From assembly GCA_008501825.1 (NCBI GenBank), contig QQUA01000021.1, positions 1 through 62,722 on the forward strand: DNA of 62,722 bases, written 5' to 3'. The stretch is from Planctomycetota bacterium. Lineage in GTDB: Bacteria > Planctomycetota > UBA1135. The notes under the pieces were generated by a model that did no database searches, was not told where the DNA came from, and saw only the letters and a program-made list of their open reading frames with translations. Every line of letters starts with the position of its first letter. Positions within the stretch are counted from its first letter, which is position 1. Positions 14,800 through 24,035 of the stretch are shown piece after piece. A program made the position numbers and the translations under genes.

Positions 14800-15677
14800 G
14801 GCGTTGCGGCTCCTTGGATCGGTTGCGGCCATTTCGGCAACAACGGTACCGCTTCAACCTGCAGGTCGGCAAAGGCGGTTTGTAATGAAGCGGCGGTTCG
14901 CTGCGCCGAAGCTTGGTCCGGACAAACCAGGAAATGAGCGGCGCCGCTGCCGCTCATGTGCAAATCTCCGAATCGAGCCCAGTCCTCGGCGGCGGCGGCC
15001 AAGTCCGGTTGAAGTCGATAGGCCGCCCGTTGCAAATCGTTCGGCCCGGGATTCCGGGGCCATGGTGGCGGCGGCGGAGCGAGGCCGTCCCAGGGATCCG
15101 CTTGCAAGGCTTGAAAAACCTTGGGCGTGGAAAGCGACACCGGCGGCAACAACAACACGATCCAAGTTTCCGGGAGTGCCGCTTCCGCCAACACCACTTC
15201 GCCGCGACCGCCTCGCCATTGGCCGCCGCCCCGATTCAAGAAAAAGGGGACGTCGCTGCCCAACTGCAAAGCGATTTCGCTCAGCCTTGGTTCCGCTAAC
15301 CGCCGCTGGGCCACTTCCTGCAACAAGTGCAAGGCGGCGGCGGCGTTGGAACTGCCTCCGCCCAAACCGGCTCCGGCGGGAATGTTCTTTCGCAAACACC
15401 AAGCCACGCTCGGGGCTTCTCCGCCGGCTTGGCGCCAGCTCCGCTCCGCCTGCAACACCAGGTTCGATTCGGATAGAGGTACGCCTTCTGCTTGAGGCCC
15501 TTGGCATCGAAAGCCTTTTGCACCGACTTGCAATTCCAATCGATCGAAAAAGGCGACGGCGGCAAACCAGGAGCGGAGTTCATGAAAACCGTCGGGCCGG
15601 CGCCCAAGGACTTTCAAATCCCAATTGATTTTCGCTGGACAAAGAAGCCTCCAAGCCACCGAATCAATCTCCGGCAT
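14796..15677 (-). CDS. ispE: 4-diphosphocytidyl-2-C-methyl-D-erythritol kinase
   Basis: GHMP-family kinase of the MEP isoprenoid pathway that phosphorylates CDP-methylerythritol. The substrate motif is CPAKINWDLKVLGRRPDGFH at the N-terminus, the ATP-binding glycine-serine loop is PAGAGLGGGSSNAAAA near residue 105, and the third GHMP motif is MSGSGAAHF near 240. The length of 293 fits the family. The N-terminus could alternatively be GTG 15659. It overlaps the end of panC by 14 nt. Confidence 0.9.
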   Translation of the reverse strand: MPEIDSVAWRLLCPAKINWDLKVLGRRPDGFHELRSWFAAVAFFDRLELQVGAKGFRCQGPQAEGVPLSESNLVLQAERSWRQAGGEAPSVAWCLRKNIPAGAGLGGGSSNAAAALHLLQEVAQRRLAEPRLSEIALQLGSDVPFFLNRGGGQWRGGRGEVVLAEAALPETWIVLLLPPVSLSTPKVFQALQADPWDGLAPPPPPWPRNPGPNDLQRAAYRLQPDLAAAAEDWARFGDLHMSGSGAAHFLVCPDQASAQRTAASLQTAFADLQVEAVPLLPKWPQPIQGAATP

Positions 15678-16506
15678 CCAACCGCAGGTTGTCGATCAAA
15701 CGGGTGCTGCCGACTCGAACCGCGGTCACCGCTCGCCAATTCCCGGAACTTTCGCCGGCCGGTTTTTGAAAGGTTCGGTCGTCGACCACGGCGGCATATT
15801 CGGCTTGCAAACCCGCTTGCCGATACACCGCTTGCATGGCTTGCTCCAACGCCTGGGGCCGCCGTTCTCCCTTTTGAAAAAGAACCCGGGCGGCGCTCAA
15901 AGCCTGAAACAAGGCGGTACTTCGAACACGATCTTCCGGATTCAAGTGGACGTTGCGGCTGCTCATGGCCAAACCGTCCGCTTCTCTTTGAGTCGGGCAG
16001 GCCACGATTTCGCAATCTACGTGGAAATCCTCAACCAAACGCCGCACCAAGTAGAGTTGCTGGGCGTCCTTTTCGCCGAAATAAGCCCGGTCGGCGCCGG
16101 ATTGCAACAACAACTTCAAAACCACGGTCAACATACCGTCGAAATGTCCGGGGCGGAATTCTCCTTCGAAGCCGCCGCCACCGGGACCGGCCTGGACCGT
16201 GGTTTCAAAACCTTCTGGATACATGGCCGCCGGCTTCGGCCGGTACAACACGCTGGTTCCCAGGCGCCGCAAACGATCTTCGTCTTCCTGCAACGGCCGC
16301 GGATAACTGTCGAAATCCTGAGTTTCGTTGAATTGCAGGGGATTGACGAAGATGGAAACCACGGTGTGGTCGTTTTGTTGCAAAGAAGCTTGCACCAAAG
16401 CTTCATGACCGGCATGCAAGCTGCCCATGGTCGGCACCAAACCCAGGCTTCCGGTTCTGGCTTTGCGCCAGCTTCGCAAAGCTTCCGGCTGTTCCAGAAC
16501 GATCAT
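15664..16506 (-). CDS. panC: Pantothenate synthetase
   Basis: Joins pantoate and beta-alanine with ATP to make pantothenate. The 280-residue protein shows all family signatures: PTMGSLHAGH at about 25-34 (ATP HIGH-type motif), FVNPLQF (pantoate binding), FGEKDAQQL, and MSSRNVHL. Its ATG overlaps the folK stop by four bases. No panB or panD is in the window. Confidence 0.92.
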   Translation of the reverse strand: MIVLEQPEALRSWRKARTGSLGLVPTMGSLHAGHEALVQASLQQNDHTVVSIFVNPLQFNETQDFDSYPRPLQEDEDRLRRLGTSVLYRPKPAAMYPEGFETTVQAGPGGGGFEGEFRPGHFDGMLTVVLKLLLQSGADRAYFGEKDAQQLYLVRRLVEDFHVDCEIVACPTQREADGLAMSSRNVHLNPEDRVRSTALFQALSAARVLFQKGERRPQALEQAMQAVYRQAGLQAEYAAVVDDRTFQKPAGESSGNWRAVTAVRVGSTRLIDNLRLDAGD

Positions 16507-16964
16507 GCCGGAGGAAGGGCTTCTAAGCTTTGCGACACCGTCCGGCCGCTGGCGAGCGGCAGATCCGGCGCCAACTCAGCGAGCGGCGCCAGCACGAAGC
16601 GGCGACTTTCCATCCGCGGGTGAGGCAAGGTCAGCCATGGCCCTCGGGCTTGGACGCAACCGTGGTGCAACAAGTCCAAATCCAAGGTTCGGGGGCCGTT
16701 GGCGGCCAAACGCCGGCGTCCCCGGCGCCACTCCAACCGTTGCAATCGGGCCAGCAATTCCCACGGGCTCCAATGAGTCTCCAAGCGGGCGACGGCGTTG
16801 AGAAAGGTCGGCTGCGACGGGCCGCCGACGGGAGCCGTGGCATGAAAAGCGCTGGTTTGGCGCAGTCGGACTCCCGGCAATTCGGCCATGGAATCGAGAG
16901 CAAAGCGCAAGTGAGCGCACCGATCCCCCAAATTGGAACCAAGAGCCACGAAGATATCGGTCAT
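16503..16964 (-). CDS. folK: 6-hydroxymethyl-7,8-dihydropterin pyrophosphokinase
   Basis: HPPK of folate biosynthesis. ALGSNLGD at the N-terminus and RTLDLDLL near residue 90 (metal-binding Asp pair) are diagnostic, and LPHPRMESRRFVLAPLAEL completes the family pattern. I start at ATG 16964, giving an ATGA overlap with pssA; a start six codons upstream is possible. The length of 153 residues is normal. No folP or folB neighbours are present. Confidence 0.92.
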   Translation of the reverse strand: MTDIFVALGSNLGDRCAHLRFALDSMAELPGVRLRQTSAFHATAPVGGPSQPTFLNAVARLETHWSPWELLARLQRLEWRRGRRRLAANGPRTLDLDLLHHGCVQARGPWLTLPHPRMESRRFVLAPLAELAPDLPLASGRTVSQSLEALPPA

Positions 16965-17797
16965 GGGCGACTGGTCAGCCAACCGTGACGGCGCAAGAAA
17001 GCCACCAGGGAAGTGACCGCCGGAGTGGCCATGAACAAAAAGGCCACCAGCAGCATGGTCAATTCCGGTTCCACCAACAAAATGCCGCCGATCAACACGA
17101 TTTCAGCGATGCGGGGAAAGGGGCGTTTGGTTCGGCGCAGCCAAGCCAAGGAATGGGGATAGCGAATGCGGCTGACCATCAAGGCGCCGAGCAAAACCAG
17201 GATCAAGGGCAAAATCCGCAAAATGGTGGCTTTCAGCCAGAACACCTGATTTTCGGAAAGGGGCAGGATCAAATTGGGATCGCTCAAAGCGAAATAAGTC
17301 AGCACCAAGGTGATCGGGACCGCAGCGGCGGCCGGGCTGGGCAAACCGATGAAACTGCGGTCGGACTCGCCGGCTTCGGCGCCCTGATCTTCCGCGTTGA
17401 ATCGGGCCAATCGCAACACCGCGCAACAGGCATACAAAATCGGCGTCACCACCAACAAGCGCGGGTGCATGCGCAATTCCATGCCGGGACCTTCCAACAG
17501 CACCAAGCCCCGAGCCAGCATCGCCGGCGCCACGCCGAAAGTCACGGCGTCGCAAAGGCTGTCCAATTGGGCTCCGAGATCGGAAGTCCCTTGGGTCAAA
17601 CGAGCCACCTTGCCGTCGATGCCGTCGAACAGGGCGGCGATCACCATCAACCAGCCGGCATACATCAACAACTCAGGCCGGTTTTTGGCGGCGGCATCCA
17701 TGACCCAGATAAAGGCGCCCAGACCGCAAGCCAGATTTCCCAAAGTAATGAGACTGGGAAGAATGGCCGTCGGGCGAAGGCGGGGGCCGGTTTGCAT
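16961..17797 (-). CDS. pssA: CDP-diacylglycerol--serine O-phosphatidyltransferase
   Basis: Integral membrane enzyme making phosphatidylserine. The CDP-alcohol phosphotransferase motif DGx2ARx8Gx3Dx3D is complete at residues 61-83 (D61 G62, A65 R66, G75, D79, D83). Several hydrophobic segments follow. The N-terminal ILPSLITLGNLACGLGAF fits the PssA subfamily. A Psd decarboxylase gene is not adjacent. It begins 50 nt downstream of the GH63-like gene and overlaps folK by four bases. Confidence 0.88.
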   Translation of the reverse strand: MQTGPRLRPTAILPSLITLGNLACGLGAFIWVMDAAAKNRPELLMYAGWLMVIAALFDGIDGKVARLTQGTSDLGAQLDSLCDAVTFGVAPAMLARGLVLLEGPGMELRMHPRLLVVTPILYACCAVLRLARFNAEDQGAEAGESDRSFIGLPSPAAAAVPITLVLTYFALSDPNLILPLSENQVFWLKATILRILPLILVLLGALMVSRIRYPHSLAWLRRTKRPFPRIAEIVLIGGILLVEPELTMLLVAFLFMATPAVTSLVAFLRRHGWLTSRP

Positions 17798-17847
17798 GGT
17801 GGCGGGAATTCTACCCGCGAGCGCCGTTTCAGTCGCTCAGGTGGCGC

Positions 17848-19467
17848 TCAAGTGGAATAGGGATGGGCCAGGGGGCCGCCGTGGGCCAACTCGACGATCG
17901 CGGCGGCGGTTCCGGCGAATTGAGCCAAGGCTCTTCGCTCGCCGTGGCAAGGTTGGCCGTGAACGGCTCCATAACACTCGAACAGGGCCCCGTGGCGGTG
18001 GACGGTTTCCAAGAGCCTTCGAGCCGGCTCCTCGCCGTCCTCCCCCAGCCAAGCAATGGCCATGGCGGCGTAGTCCAGCCATACCGAACCGTTCCAGAAT
18101 CCGTCCTCCTGGAATGGGCGGGAGTCGGCGGCCAAGCTCGGAAACGGGGTCGGCGTATTGAACTTGGTCGGATCCAGAAGTTGTTCGCGCAGGCTTTGAG
18201 CCTGTTCCGAATCGACCATGCGAGCCCAAGCCGGAAGCCAGGTGGCAGCACTTTGAACGGTGATGGAGCGGCGCTGGCTCGGCCGGAAATCGGCAAAATA
18301 GGCCAGCTTCGGATTCCAAAGGAACTCGCCGATGGCCCGTCGAAATTGGCGACCGGCCAATTGCCAGGGCAGCGGTTCCCAGCCCCCGGCGGCGGTCAGT
18401 CGAGCGGCGGCTTCGCACTCCACCAAGCTGAAACAATTTAAATCCACCGGCCAGGTATCGAGCAGTCGCCAAGAACCATGGGGAACCATTTCGACGCCCT
18501 GAAAGCGCACCGAGTCGTCCCAGCCGCTGTCCCAAACCGCGGTTTTGAAGTCCTTACCTCCGGGGCGAACCAAGATCTCGCCGGAACAACGGCGGTTTAA
18601 ATCCCACCACTCCAAGGATCGAATGGTGGCATAGAGCCATTCGTCCAAGATTTCCGGATCCTGGTCCAGGGACCACCACAAGGCTTCCAAGGCCCAGGCC
18701 ACTTGCGGCGGCTTGGTATTGCGCCAATTGACCTGCCCGTGGTGATAACAAGCGGTATCGGGAATCATGCCGGCGGCATCCTGCTCCGACAGCATGGTGC
18801 GAAGCTGTTCCACTCCTCGCCGGGGATCCACGAACGATAAAGCGTGGGCGTGCTTCCACGAATCCCAAGCCCAAAAGCGAATCTCGGTAAAGGGCGAGGA
18901 CAAAACTCCGCCGCCACCCAAGTCGCCCTTGGGTTGCAACCAATTCCACATCAAAGTGGTGACGGCTCTCGCCAACAATTCCTCACCCAAGCGCCAACCT
19001 TGAAAGCGGGATTGGTGAAAGGCGCGAGCGAACCAATCGTTCCAACGGTGCCGATTGCGCTCGAAGGCATCGGGATCGCGGACCGCCCCTCCTTCGGGAG
19101 CCACCACCACCAACCAGCGGCCTTCCCCACCGGGGACGACTTCAAAGGGCAAATCGGAAAAGACGTCGGGCGGTTCCCCATGGAGGTATTCGACTACGGC
19201 GGCATCTTCGGAAGCGAAGGCCGCTCGAATGCGAGCCCCGTTTTCCAACTCCGCCTCCAATGCGTCCGCCCAAATCGTGTGACGGACGGCATCGGCTCCC
19301 AAGTGCAATAAGTGGCGGCGCGGGTTCAGCAGCTCGCAAACTTCCAACGTCGCCCGGCGGCCGAACCGCAAGCCGAACCAAGCCCCGTGGTCGCGAAACA
19401 AGCCGACCGGGTTGCCTTGGTGGTCTTCCAACGGCAGTACGTCGGGAAAATCTTCGACCCGACTCAT
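17848..19467 (-). CDS. GH63/trehalase-like glycoside hydrolase
   Basis: A 539-residue (alpha/alpha)6-barrel protein without signal peptide. The N-terminal 150 residues form a beta-sandwich; the barrel carries FWAWDSWKHAHAL with MLSEQDAAGMIPD, WDSGWDDSVRF, and near the end DGFWNGSVWLDY, the set typical of GH63 and the related GH37 trehalase/YgjK class. The acidic residues in WDSGWDD are where the general acid is expected. Substrate is unknown; alpha-glucosides or alpha-mannosides are candidates. It heads the biosynthetic minus-strand operon, although its function is unrelated. Confidence 0.75.
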   Translation of the reverse strand: MSRVEDFPDVLPLEDHQGNPVGLFRDHGAWFGLRFGRRATLEVCELLNPRRHLLHLGADAVRHTIWADALEAELENGARIRAAFASEDAAVVEYLHGEPPDVFSDLPFEVVPGGEGRWLVVVAPEGGAVRDPDAFERNRHRWNDWFARAFHQSRFQGWRLGEELLARAVTTLMWNWLQPKGDLGGGGVLSSPFTEIRFWAWDSWKHAHALSFVDPRRGVEQLRTMLSEQDAAGMIPDTACYHHGQVNWRNTKPPQVAWALEALWWSLDQDPEILDEWLYATIRSLEWWDLNRRCSGEILVRPGGKDFKTAVWDSGWDDSVRFQGVEMVPHGSWRLLDTWPVDLNCFSLVECEAAARLTAAGGWEPLPWQLAGRQFRRAIGEFLWNPKLAYFADFRPSQRRSITVQSAATWLPAWARMVDSEQAQSLREQLLDPTKFNTPTPFPSLAADSRPFQEDGFWNGSVWLDYAAMAIAWLGEDGEEPARRLLETVHRHGALFECYGAVHGQPCHGERRALAQFAGTAAAIVELAHGGPLAHPYST

Positions 19468-19610
19468 GCACGACGCCCTGTAGTTTTAGGCACGAAGGAA
19501 TGCCCCGCCAAATCACCTCTCCCCTTAGGTTTCATGGCGCTCTCAGTGTACCAGCGAGTCAACTTGCAGCGCTTGAGCTGGAGGCGTCCAGGAATTATTG
19601 AAGAACTGCC

Positions 19611-21539
19611 ATGAGTACATCCGGCGGGAATTGGCAGGAGCGCTTCCATCGCAAACTTCGCAGCCCGGCGCAAGCCATGGCCATGATCGGCCGGGGGCAG
19701 CGAGTATTCATCGGTTCGGGAGCGGCGGAACCGCAAATCCTGGTAAAGGCCCTGGCGGCTCGTAGCGGCCACCTGGCGGATAACCAGATCGTTCACATCA
19801 TGACGTTGGGGATCGCTCCTTACGTTGAACCGCAGCTCAATGAGGGATTTCGCCATAACGCTTTCTTTATCGGCCCCAACGTCCGTGAAGCCGTAGCGGA
19901 AGGGCGGGCGGATTACACGCCAATCTTCCTATCCGAACTTCCGCGCCTGTTTCGGGAAGGCCGGGTCCCGATCGACGTGGCGCTGATTCAGGTCAGCCCC
20001 CCGGACGAACACGGCTATTGCAGCTACGGAGTCAGCGTGGACGTGGTCAAAGCCGGGGCCGAATGCGCCCGCCTGGTGATTGCCCAGGTCAACCGCCACA
20101 TGCCCAGGACCCTTGGTGACAGTTTCATTCACGTCGATCAAATCCACGCTTTGGTGGAAGGAGACGAAGCGATCCTGGAGTCCAGCCACGGCAGCCCCGA
20201 TCAGGTGGCCCAGCGCATCGGCCGCCACATCGCCGACTTGGTGGAGGACGGCTCCACCCTGCAAATGGGCATCGGCACCATTCCGGACGCCGTGTTGGCT
20301 TGCTTGGGCGACAAGAAGGACCTGGGCATTCACACCGAAATGTTTTCCGATGGGGTCATTGACTTGGTGGAACAGGGTGTGATCACCGGGCGGCGCAAAA
20401 GCTTGCACGCCGGCAAAATCGTGGCCAGTTTCGTCATGGGAAGCCGCCGGCTCTACGATTTTGTCGACAACAATCCGCGGATCGAATTTCACCCCAGCGA
20501 ATACACCAACGATCCTTTCCGCATCGCCCAAAACGACCGCATGGTGGCGATCAATTCCGCCTTGGAAGTCGATTTGACCGGCCAAGTTTGCGCCGATTCG
20601 CTCGGCGAATATTTCTATAGCGGCATCGGCGGGCAAGTGGATTTCGTTCGCGGCGCCGCCCGCTCTCAAGGGGGCAAAGCCATCATTGCCTTGCCTTCCA
20701 CCGCCCAAGGCGGCCGCCAATCCCGGATCGTGGTGAACCTGAAGCCCGGCGCAGGAGTGGTCACCAGCCGCGGCGACGTGCACTACATCGTGACCGAATT
20801 CGGCGTGGCCTATCTCCACGGCAAAACCATGCGCGAACGGGCCCTGGCTTTGATTCACATCGCCCATCCCGATTTCCGGGAAGCTTTGATGGCGGAAGCG
20901 CGGCAGAGAAGCCTGGTCTATCCCGACCAAGTGGCGGTTTTGGGAGTCGGCACCTTGGAATTGGAAGATCTGGAATGCGATTGGCAGTGCAAAAACGGCA
21001 CGCCGCTGAAGGTCCGGCCGATCAAGCCTACCGACGAAGAAATGATGCGGGAGTTATTTTACTCGCTTTCACCGGAAACCGTGTATCACCGCTTTTTCAG
21101 CGGCGTGCAACGCATGCCGCACCGCGTACTGAAAGATTTCGTCACCGTGGACTACCGGCGCTCCCTGGCTTTGGTTGCAGTGGCGCAAAACGGAGAGCGG
21201 GAGGAAATCATCGGCGTCGGCCGCTATGCCGTCGACATGGCTGCCAATCAAGCCGAAGTCGCTTTCCTGGTTCGAGATGATTGGCAAAAGCAAGGCCTCG
21301 GCACTTATCTACTCCAGCGACTGATCGAAGTGGCTCGCAGCCGCGGCATCGTCGAGTTCACCGCCGATGTGTTGGCCGACAACACGGTGATGATGCACTT
21401 GTTCCACGCCAATGCCCCTTCCCCCATCCGCAGCAAATTGCGAGATGGGGTTTACCAATTGCAATTCGCCATCGGTTTGCACGACGTGCCGGCGGGAAGC
21501 GAAACGGCGACCAATCCAGTGGAATCGGCTCCGGCCTAG
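19611..21539 (+). CDS. Acetyl-CoA hydrolase/CoA-transferase fused to a GNAT acetyltransferase domain
   Basis: A 642-residue two-domain protein. Residues of about 10-460 are a class I CoA-transferase of the acetyl-CoA hydrolase/4-hydroxybutyrate CoA-transferase type (VSPPDEHGYCSYGVSVD, MGIGTIPDAVLACL, HTEMFSDGVIDL with the expected catalytic Glu region, FGVAYLHGKTMRERALALI). From about 470 a GNAT domain follows, with the acetyl-CoA loop DDWQKQGLGTYLLQRL near 560. The same pairing is known in other bacteria. It probably moves CoA between short acyl groups, with the GNAT part either acetylating a protein or sensing acetyl-CoA. The gene is monocistronic and divergent from the GH63 operon. Confidence 0.85.
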   Translation: MSTSGGNWQERFHRKLRSPAQAMAMIGRGQRVFIGSGAAEPQILVKALAARSGHLADNQIVHIMTLGIAPYVEPQLNEGFRHNAFFIGPNVREAVAEGRADYTPIFLSELPRLFREGRVPIDVALIQVSPPDEHGYCSYGVSVDVVKAGAECARLVIAQVNRHMPRTLGDSFIHVDQIHALVEGDEAILESSHGSPDQVAQRIGRHIADLVEDGSTLQMGIGTIPDAVLACLGDKKDLGIHTEMFSDGVIDLVEQGVITGRRKSLHAGKIVASFVMGSRRLYDFVDNNPRIEFHPSEYTNDPFRIAQNDRMVAINSALEVDLTGQVCADSLGEYFYSGIGGQVDFVRGAARSQGGKAIIALPSTAQGGRQSRIVVNLKPGAGVVTSRGDVHYIVTEFGVAYLHGKTMRERALALIHIAHPDFREALMAEARQRSLVYPDQVAVLGVGTLELEDLECDWQCKNGTPLKVRPIKPTDEEMMRELFYSLSPETVYHRFFSGVQRMPHRVLKDFVTVDYRRSLALVAVAQNGEREEIIGVGRYAVDMAANQAEVAFLVRDDWQKQGLGTYLLQRLIEVARSRGIVEFTADVLADNTVMMHLFHANAPSPIRSKLRDGVYQLQFAIGLHDVPAGSETATNPVESAPA

Positions 21540-21691
21540 TTATAACTACCCTTGGAGAACTTAAGGTTGCTCCGACGTAAATCGTTAATCGCCCGGGCAA
21601 GTTCCTTTAAGACCGATCGGATTTCTTGCAATTCCGCTCTCGGTTCCAAAGTTCCAAAGACTGTTGTGGCTTTGGTCCATTCTATGGAGGC

Positions 21692-22753
21692 CTATTCCAC
21701 GCAGGGAAGCCCAGGCCGGTAATCGGCCGGGTAGGGAATGCGCTGGTCCGCTTCTACCCGTTCCAGATTGGGAACGCCAGGTTTTTCGGCATACCAATAA
21801 GCCACGGAAGACCAATCGTCGCTTCGGCGGTTGGCATGGCCGTGTTCCAAGCTGACCTTCAAGGATCGATCGAACATGATCGGATCCTCGATGTGGAAAC
21901 GATACATGCTGATCCGACCGCTGTAGTTCAAGCCTCCAGGAAGAGTCAAACCGGCATAAGGCCCGGCGTGAAACTGCCGCGGCCCCCAAGCGGTATTGAA
22001 GTAATCCTCGGTACCGGTGCCATGCAGCGTCGGCTTGTCATCGCCGTCAATGAAAATCATGTCGTCGCCTTCGCCATACCAATTGTTTTGATCGGTGACC
22101 CGCAAGTTGTGGACGTTCAACACGCAGCCGACATAATGACCGCGACCCTCGACGTCCAAAACTACGTAGTTGTCTTCTCCGCGCGGATTCAAACCTTCCA
22201 TTTGGAAATCCCAGTTGCTCAAGCCAGCGTCGTCGATGCCCGGGCAAGGGTTGCGCCGTTGAAACCAAGCGTGGAAGTAGCCTTGCTCCACGTCCAAAGC
22301 CTCGTGAGCTTCCCAATCGACGTAATAGAACAGATGGGCCAGCGGCAAGGGACTTTCATTCCAAAGTTCCAGCCGAGCCCGGCGGCGAAAGGGCATCGGA
22401 AAGAAACAATTCATCCCTTTGCCGTCCTGAGGACACATTTGTAACGGCAAGCTGGCGAAATTGACGGTTTCACCGAAACCGACGCCGAAGAAATCGCCCA
22501 GCGGCACGTCCACGCTCGGGAGTTCAGAATCGTCCCAATACACTCGCAAACTGGCCCGCCGCAAGAGGTGAGGATCGTCCCCCAAAGCCGTGATCCAAAG
22601 ATGGCGCAGGATACCGGGGCCTTGCAGCTCTCCAAGACAATGGCGCCCCCCCGGAGGCACCACCACGAAATCGGCGTTGCCACCGCTTCGATCAAAGGAA
22701 GATTCACGGCGGCGCCGGGCGTTGCGCAGGCGGGAAAGTTGCTCCAAAACCAT
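21692..22753 (-). CDS. GH172 (DUF2961) family glycoside hydrolase
   Basis: The protein has the GH172 opening RNARRRRESSFDRSGGNADF, then GPGILRHLWIT, DDMIFIDGDDKPTLHGTGTE and YFNTAWG in the middle. GH172 members act on fructofuranose or arabinofuranose linkages, and several are intracellular or periplasmic oligomers. I set the start at ATG 22753 (353 aa), just before the conserved N-terminus. An upstream ATG at 22816 adds 21 residues, including a hydrophobic stretch, but it would abut the divergent gene's start exactly. The family was long listed as DUF2961. Confidence 0.8.
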   Translation of the reverse strand: MVLEQLSRLRNARRRRESSFDRSGGNADFVVVPPGGRHCLGELQGPGILRHLWITALGDDPHLLRRASLRVYWDDSELPSVDVPLGDFFGVGFGETVNFASLPLQMCPQDGKGMNCFFPMPFRRRARLELWNESPLPLAHLFYYVDWEAHEALDVEQGYFHAWFQRRNPCPGIDDAGLSNWDFQMEGLNPRGEDNYVVLDVEGRGHYVGCVLNVHNLRVTDQNNWYGEGDDMIFIDGDDKPTLHGTGTEDYFNTAWGPRQFHAGPYAGLTLPGGLNYSGRISMYRFHIEDPIMFDRSLKVSLEHGHANRRSDDWSSVAYWYAEKPGVPNLERVEADQRIPYPADYRPGLPCVE

Positions 22754-22814
22754 GGCAAAGCCTAGCAAGCCGAGCAGGAAGAAATCGCCAGCGGACGGCA
22801 GTATCCTGGCCGCC

Positions 22815-24020
22815 ATGACTCCTCGGCTCCCGGCTGCCTCCCTCCTGCTCGCCTCGGCCAGCCTGGCTTGCGGTTCCTTGCGTACCCCCGACTACAGCGA
22901 TCACGACTTCGCCGCTCAGGCCACCTTCTTGAAAGAAGCCGCCGACGGCATTTTGTTGGAAAGCGGAACCGGCGCCATCGTGGTGAGTCCCACCCTGCAA
23001 GGCCGGGTGATGACCAGCACTCTGCACCGTGGCGGTGTCGGGCTCGGTTTCGTCAACCGGGCGGTGGTTCAAAACCCGCCGGCCGAATCCGCGTTTTTCA
23101 ATTACGGCGGTGAAGATCGATTTTGGTTAGGACCGGAAGGCGGCCCCTATTCGCTCTACTTCCAACCGGGAGATCCCTTCGATCGCGATCTTTGGCAAGT
23201 TCCCGAAGCTCTGAACGAAGGCGCTTGGCAAGTGGTTTCTCAAGACCCGACCTCGGTGCGCATGAGCCAATCCATGAGCTTGCAAAACCGAGTCGGCAGC
23301 ACCTACGAAGTGGACGTCGACCGCAGCGTCGAAGTTCTTTCGAAAACCGAGGCCTCCGCTCTCCTGGGCGGTTTGCCGGAGGGGTGCCAATGGGTCGCGT
23401 TTCGTTCCCGCAACTCGATTCGAAACGCCGGCAGCCGGGCTTGGTTTCCGGAAACCGGATTGCTCTGCATTTGGATCCTCGGCATGTTTCAAGCCGGTCC
23501 GGACACCTGGGTGGTGGCCCCGTACCGGGAAGAAGGCGTCGATCCTTCCATCCCGCCGGTGGAAACGGCCTATTTCAATCCCCTGGACGACCAGCGTTTA
23601 AAGCGCGGCAACGGTTTCGTCCTATTCAAAGCCGATGCCCAGTACACCTCCAAGATCGGAGTGATGCGGCGCCGGGCGGTGGACGTGATGGCGGCCTATG
23701 ACCCCCATCGCCGGGTGTTCACGGTGGTGAAATTCGGTCCGCTCCGGCCGGAACAACCCTATCTCCTCGAACTCTGGGATCCGGAAACCAAACGGGCCTA
23801 TGACGGAGACGTAGCCAATTCCTACAACCACGGCGGTCCGGAGAGTTTTTACGAGTTGGAATCTTCGTCCCCGGCTTTGGCCTTGGAACCGGGTGAGGTG
23901 TACGAACACCAGCACACGACCTTGCACATCCGGGTTCCCGAAGGCACCGACTTGGGAGACGTAGCCAGCCGGGTTTTGGGCATTCCCTGGAAGGAGGTTC
24001 GCGGTTTGGGCGGCTTCTAG
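22815..24020 (+). CDS. DUF6786-like lipoprotein
   Basis: A 401-residue protein. ATG 22815 gives a lipoprotein signal peptide (TPRLPAASLLLASASLACGS, lipobox SLAC), so the protein is likely anchored in the membrane facing the periplasm. The mature part holds the pattern I associate with DUF6786: VVSPTLQGRVMTST near residue 60 and GGEDRFWLGPEGGPYS near 100. The fold is expected to resemble galactose-mutarotase-like beta-sandwich proteins. It is divergent from the GH172 gene and probably part of the same carbohydrate theme. No known catalysis. Confidence 0.65.
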   Translation: MTPRLPAASLLLASASLACGSLRTPDYSDHDFAAQATFLKEAADGILLESGTGAIVVSPTLQGRVMTSTLHRGGVGLGFVNRAVVQNPPAESAFFNYGGEDRFWLGPEGGPYSLYFQPGDPFDRDLWQVPEALNEGAWQVVSQDPTSVRMSQSMSLQNRVGSTYEVDVDRSVEVLSKTEASALLGGLPEGCQWVAFRSRNSIRNAGSRAWFPETGLLCIWILGMFQAGPDTWVVAPYREEGVDPSIPPVETAYFNPLDDQRLKRGNGFVLFKADAQYTSKIGVMRRRAVDVMAAYDPHRRVFTVVKFGPLRPEQPYLLELWDPETKRAYDGDVANSYNHGGPESFYELESSSPALALEPGEVYEHQHTTLHIRVPEGTDLGDVASRVLGIPWKEVRGLGGF

Positions 24021-24035
24021 CCGGAACTTTGCCGC

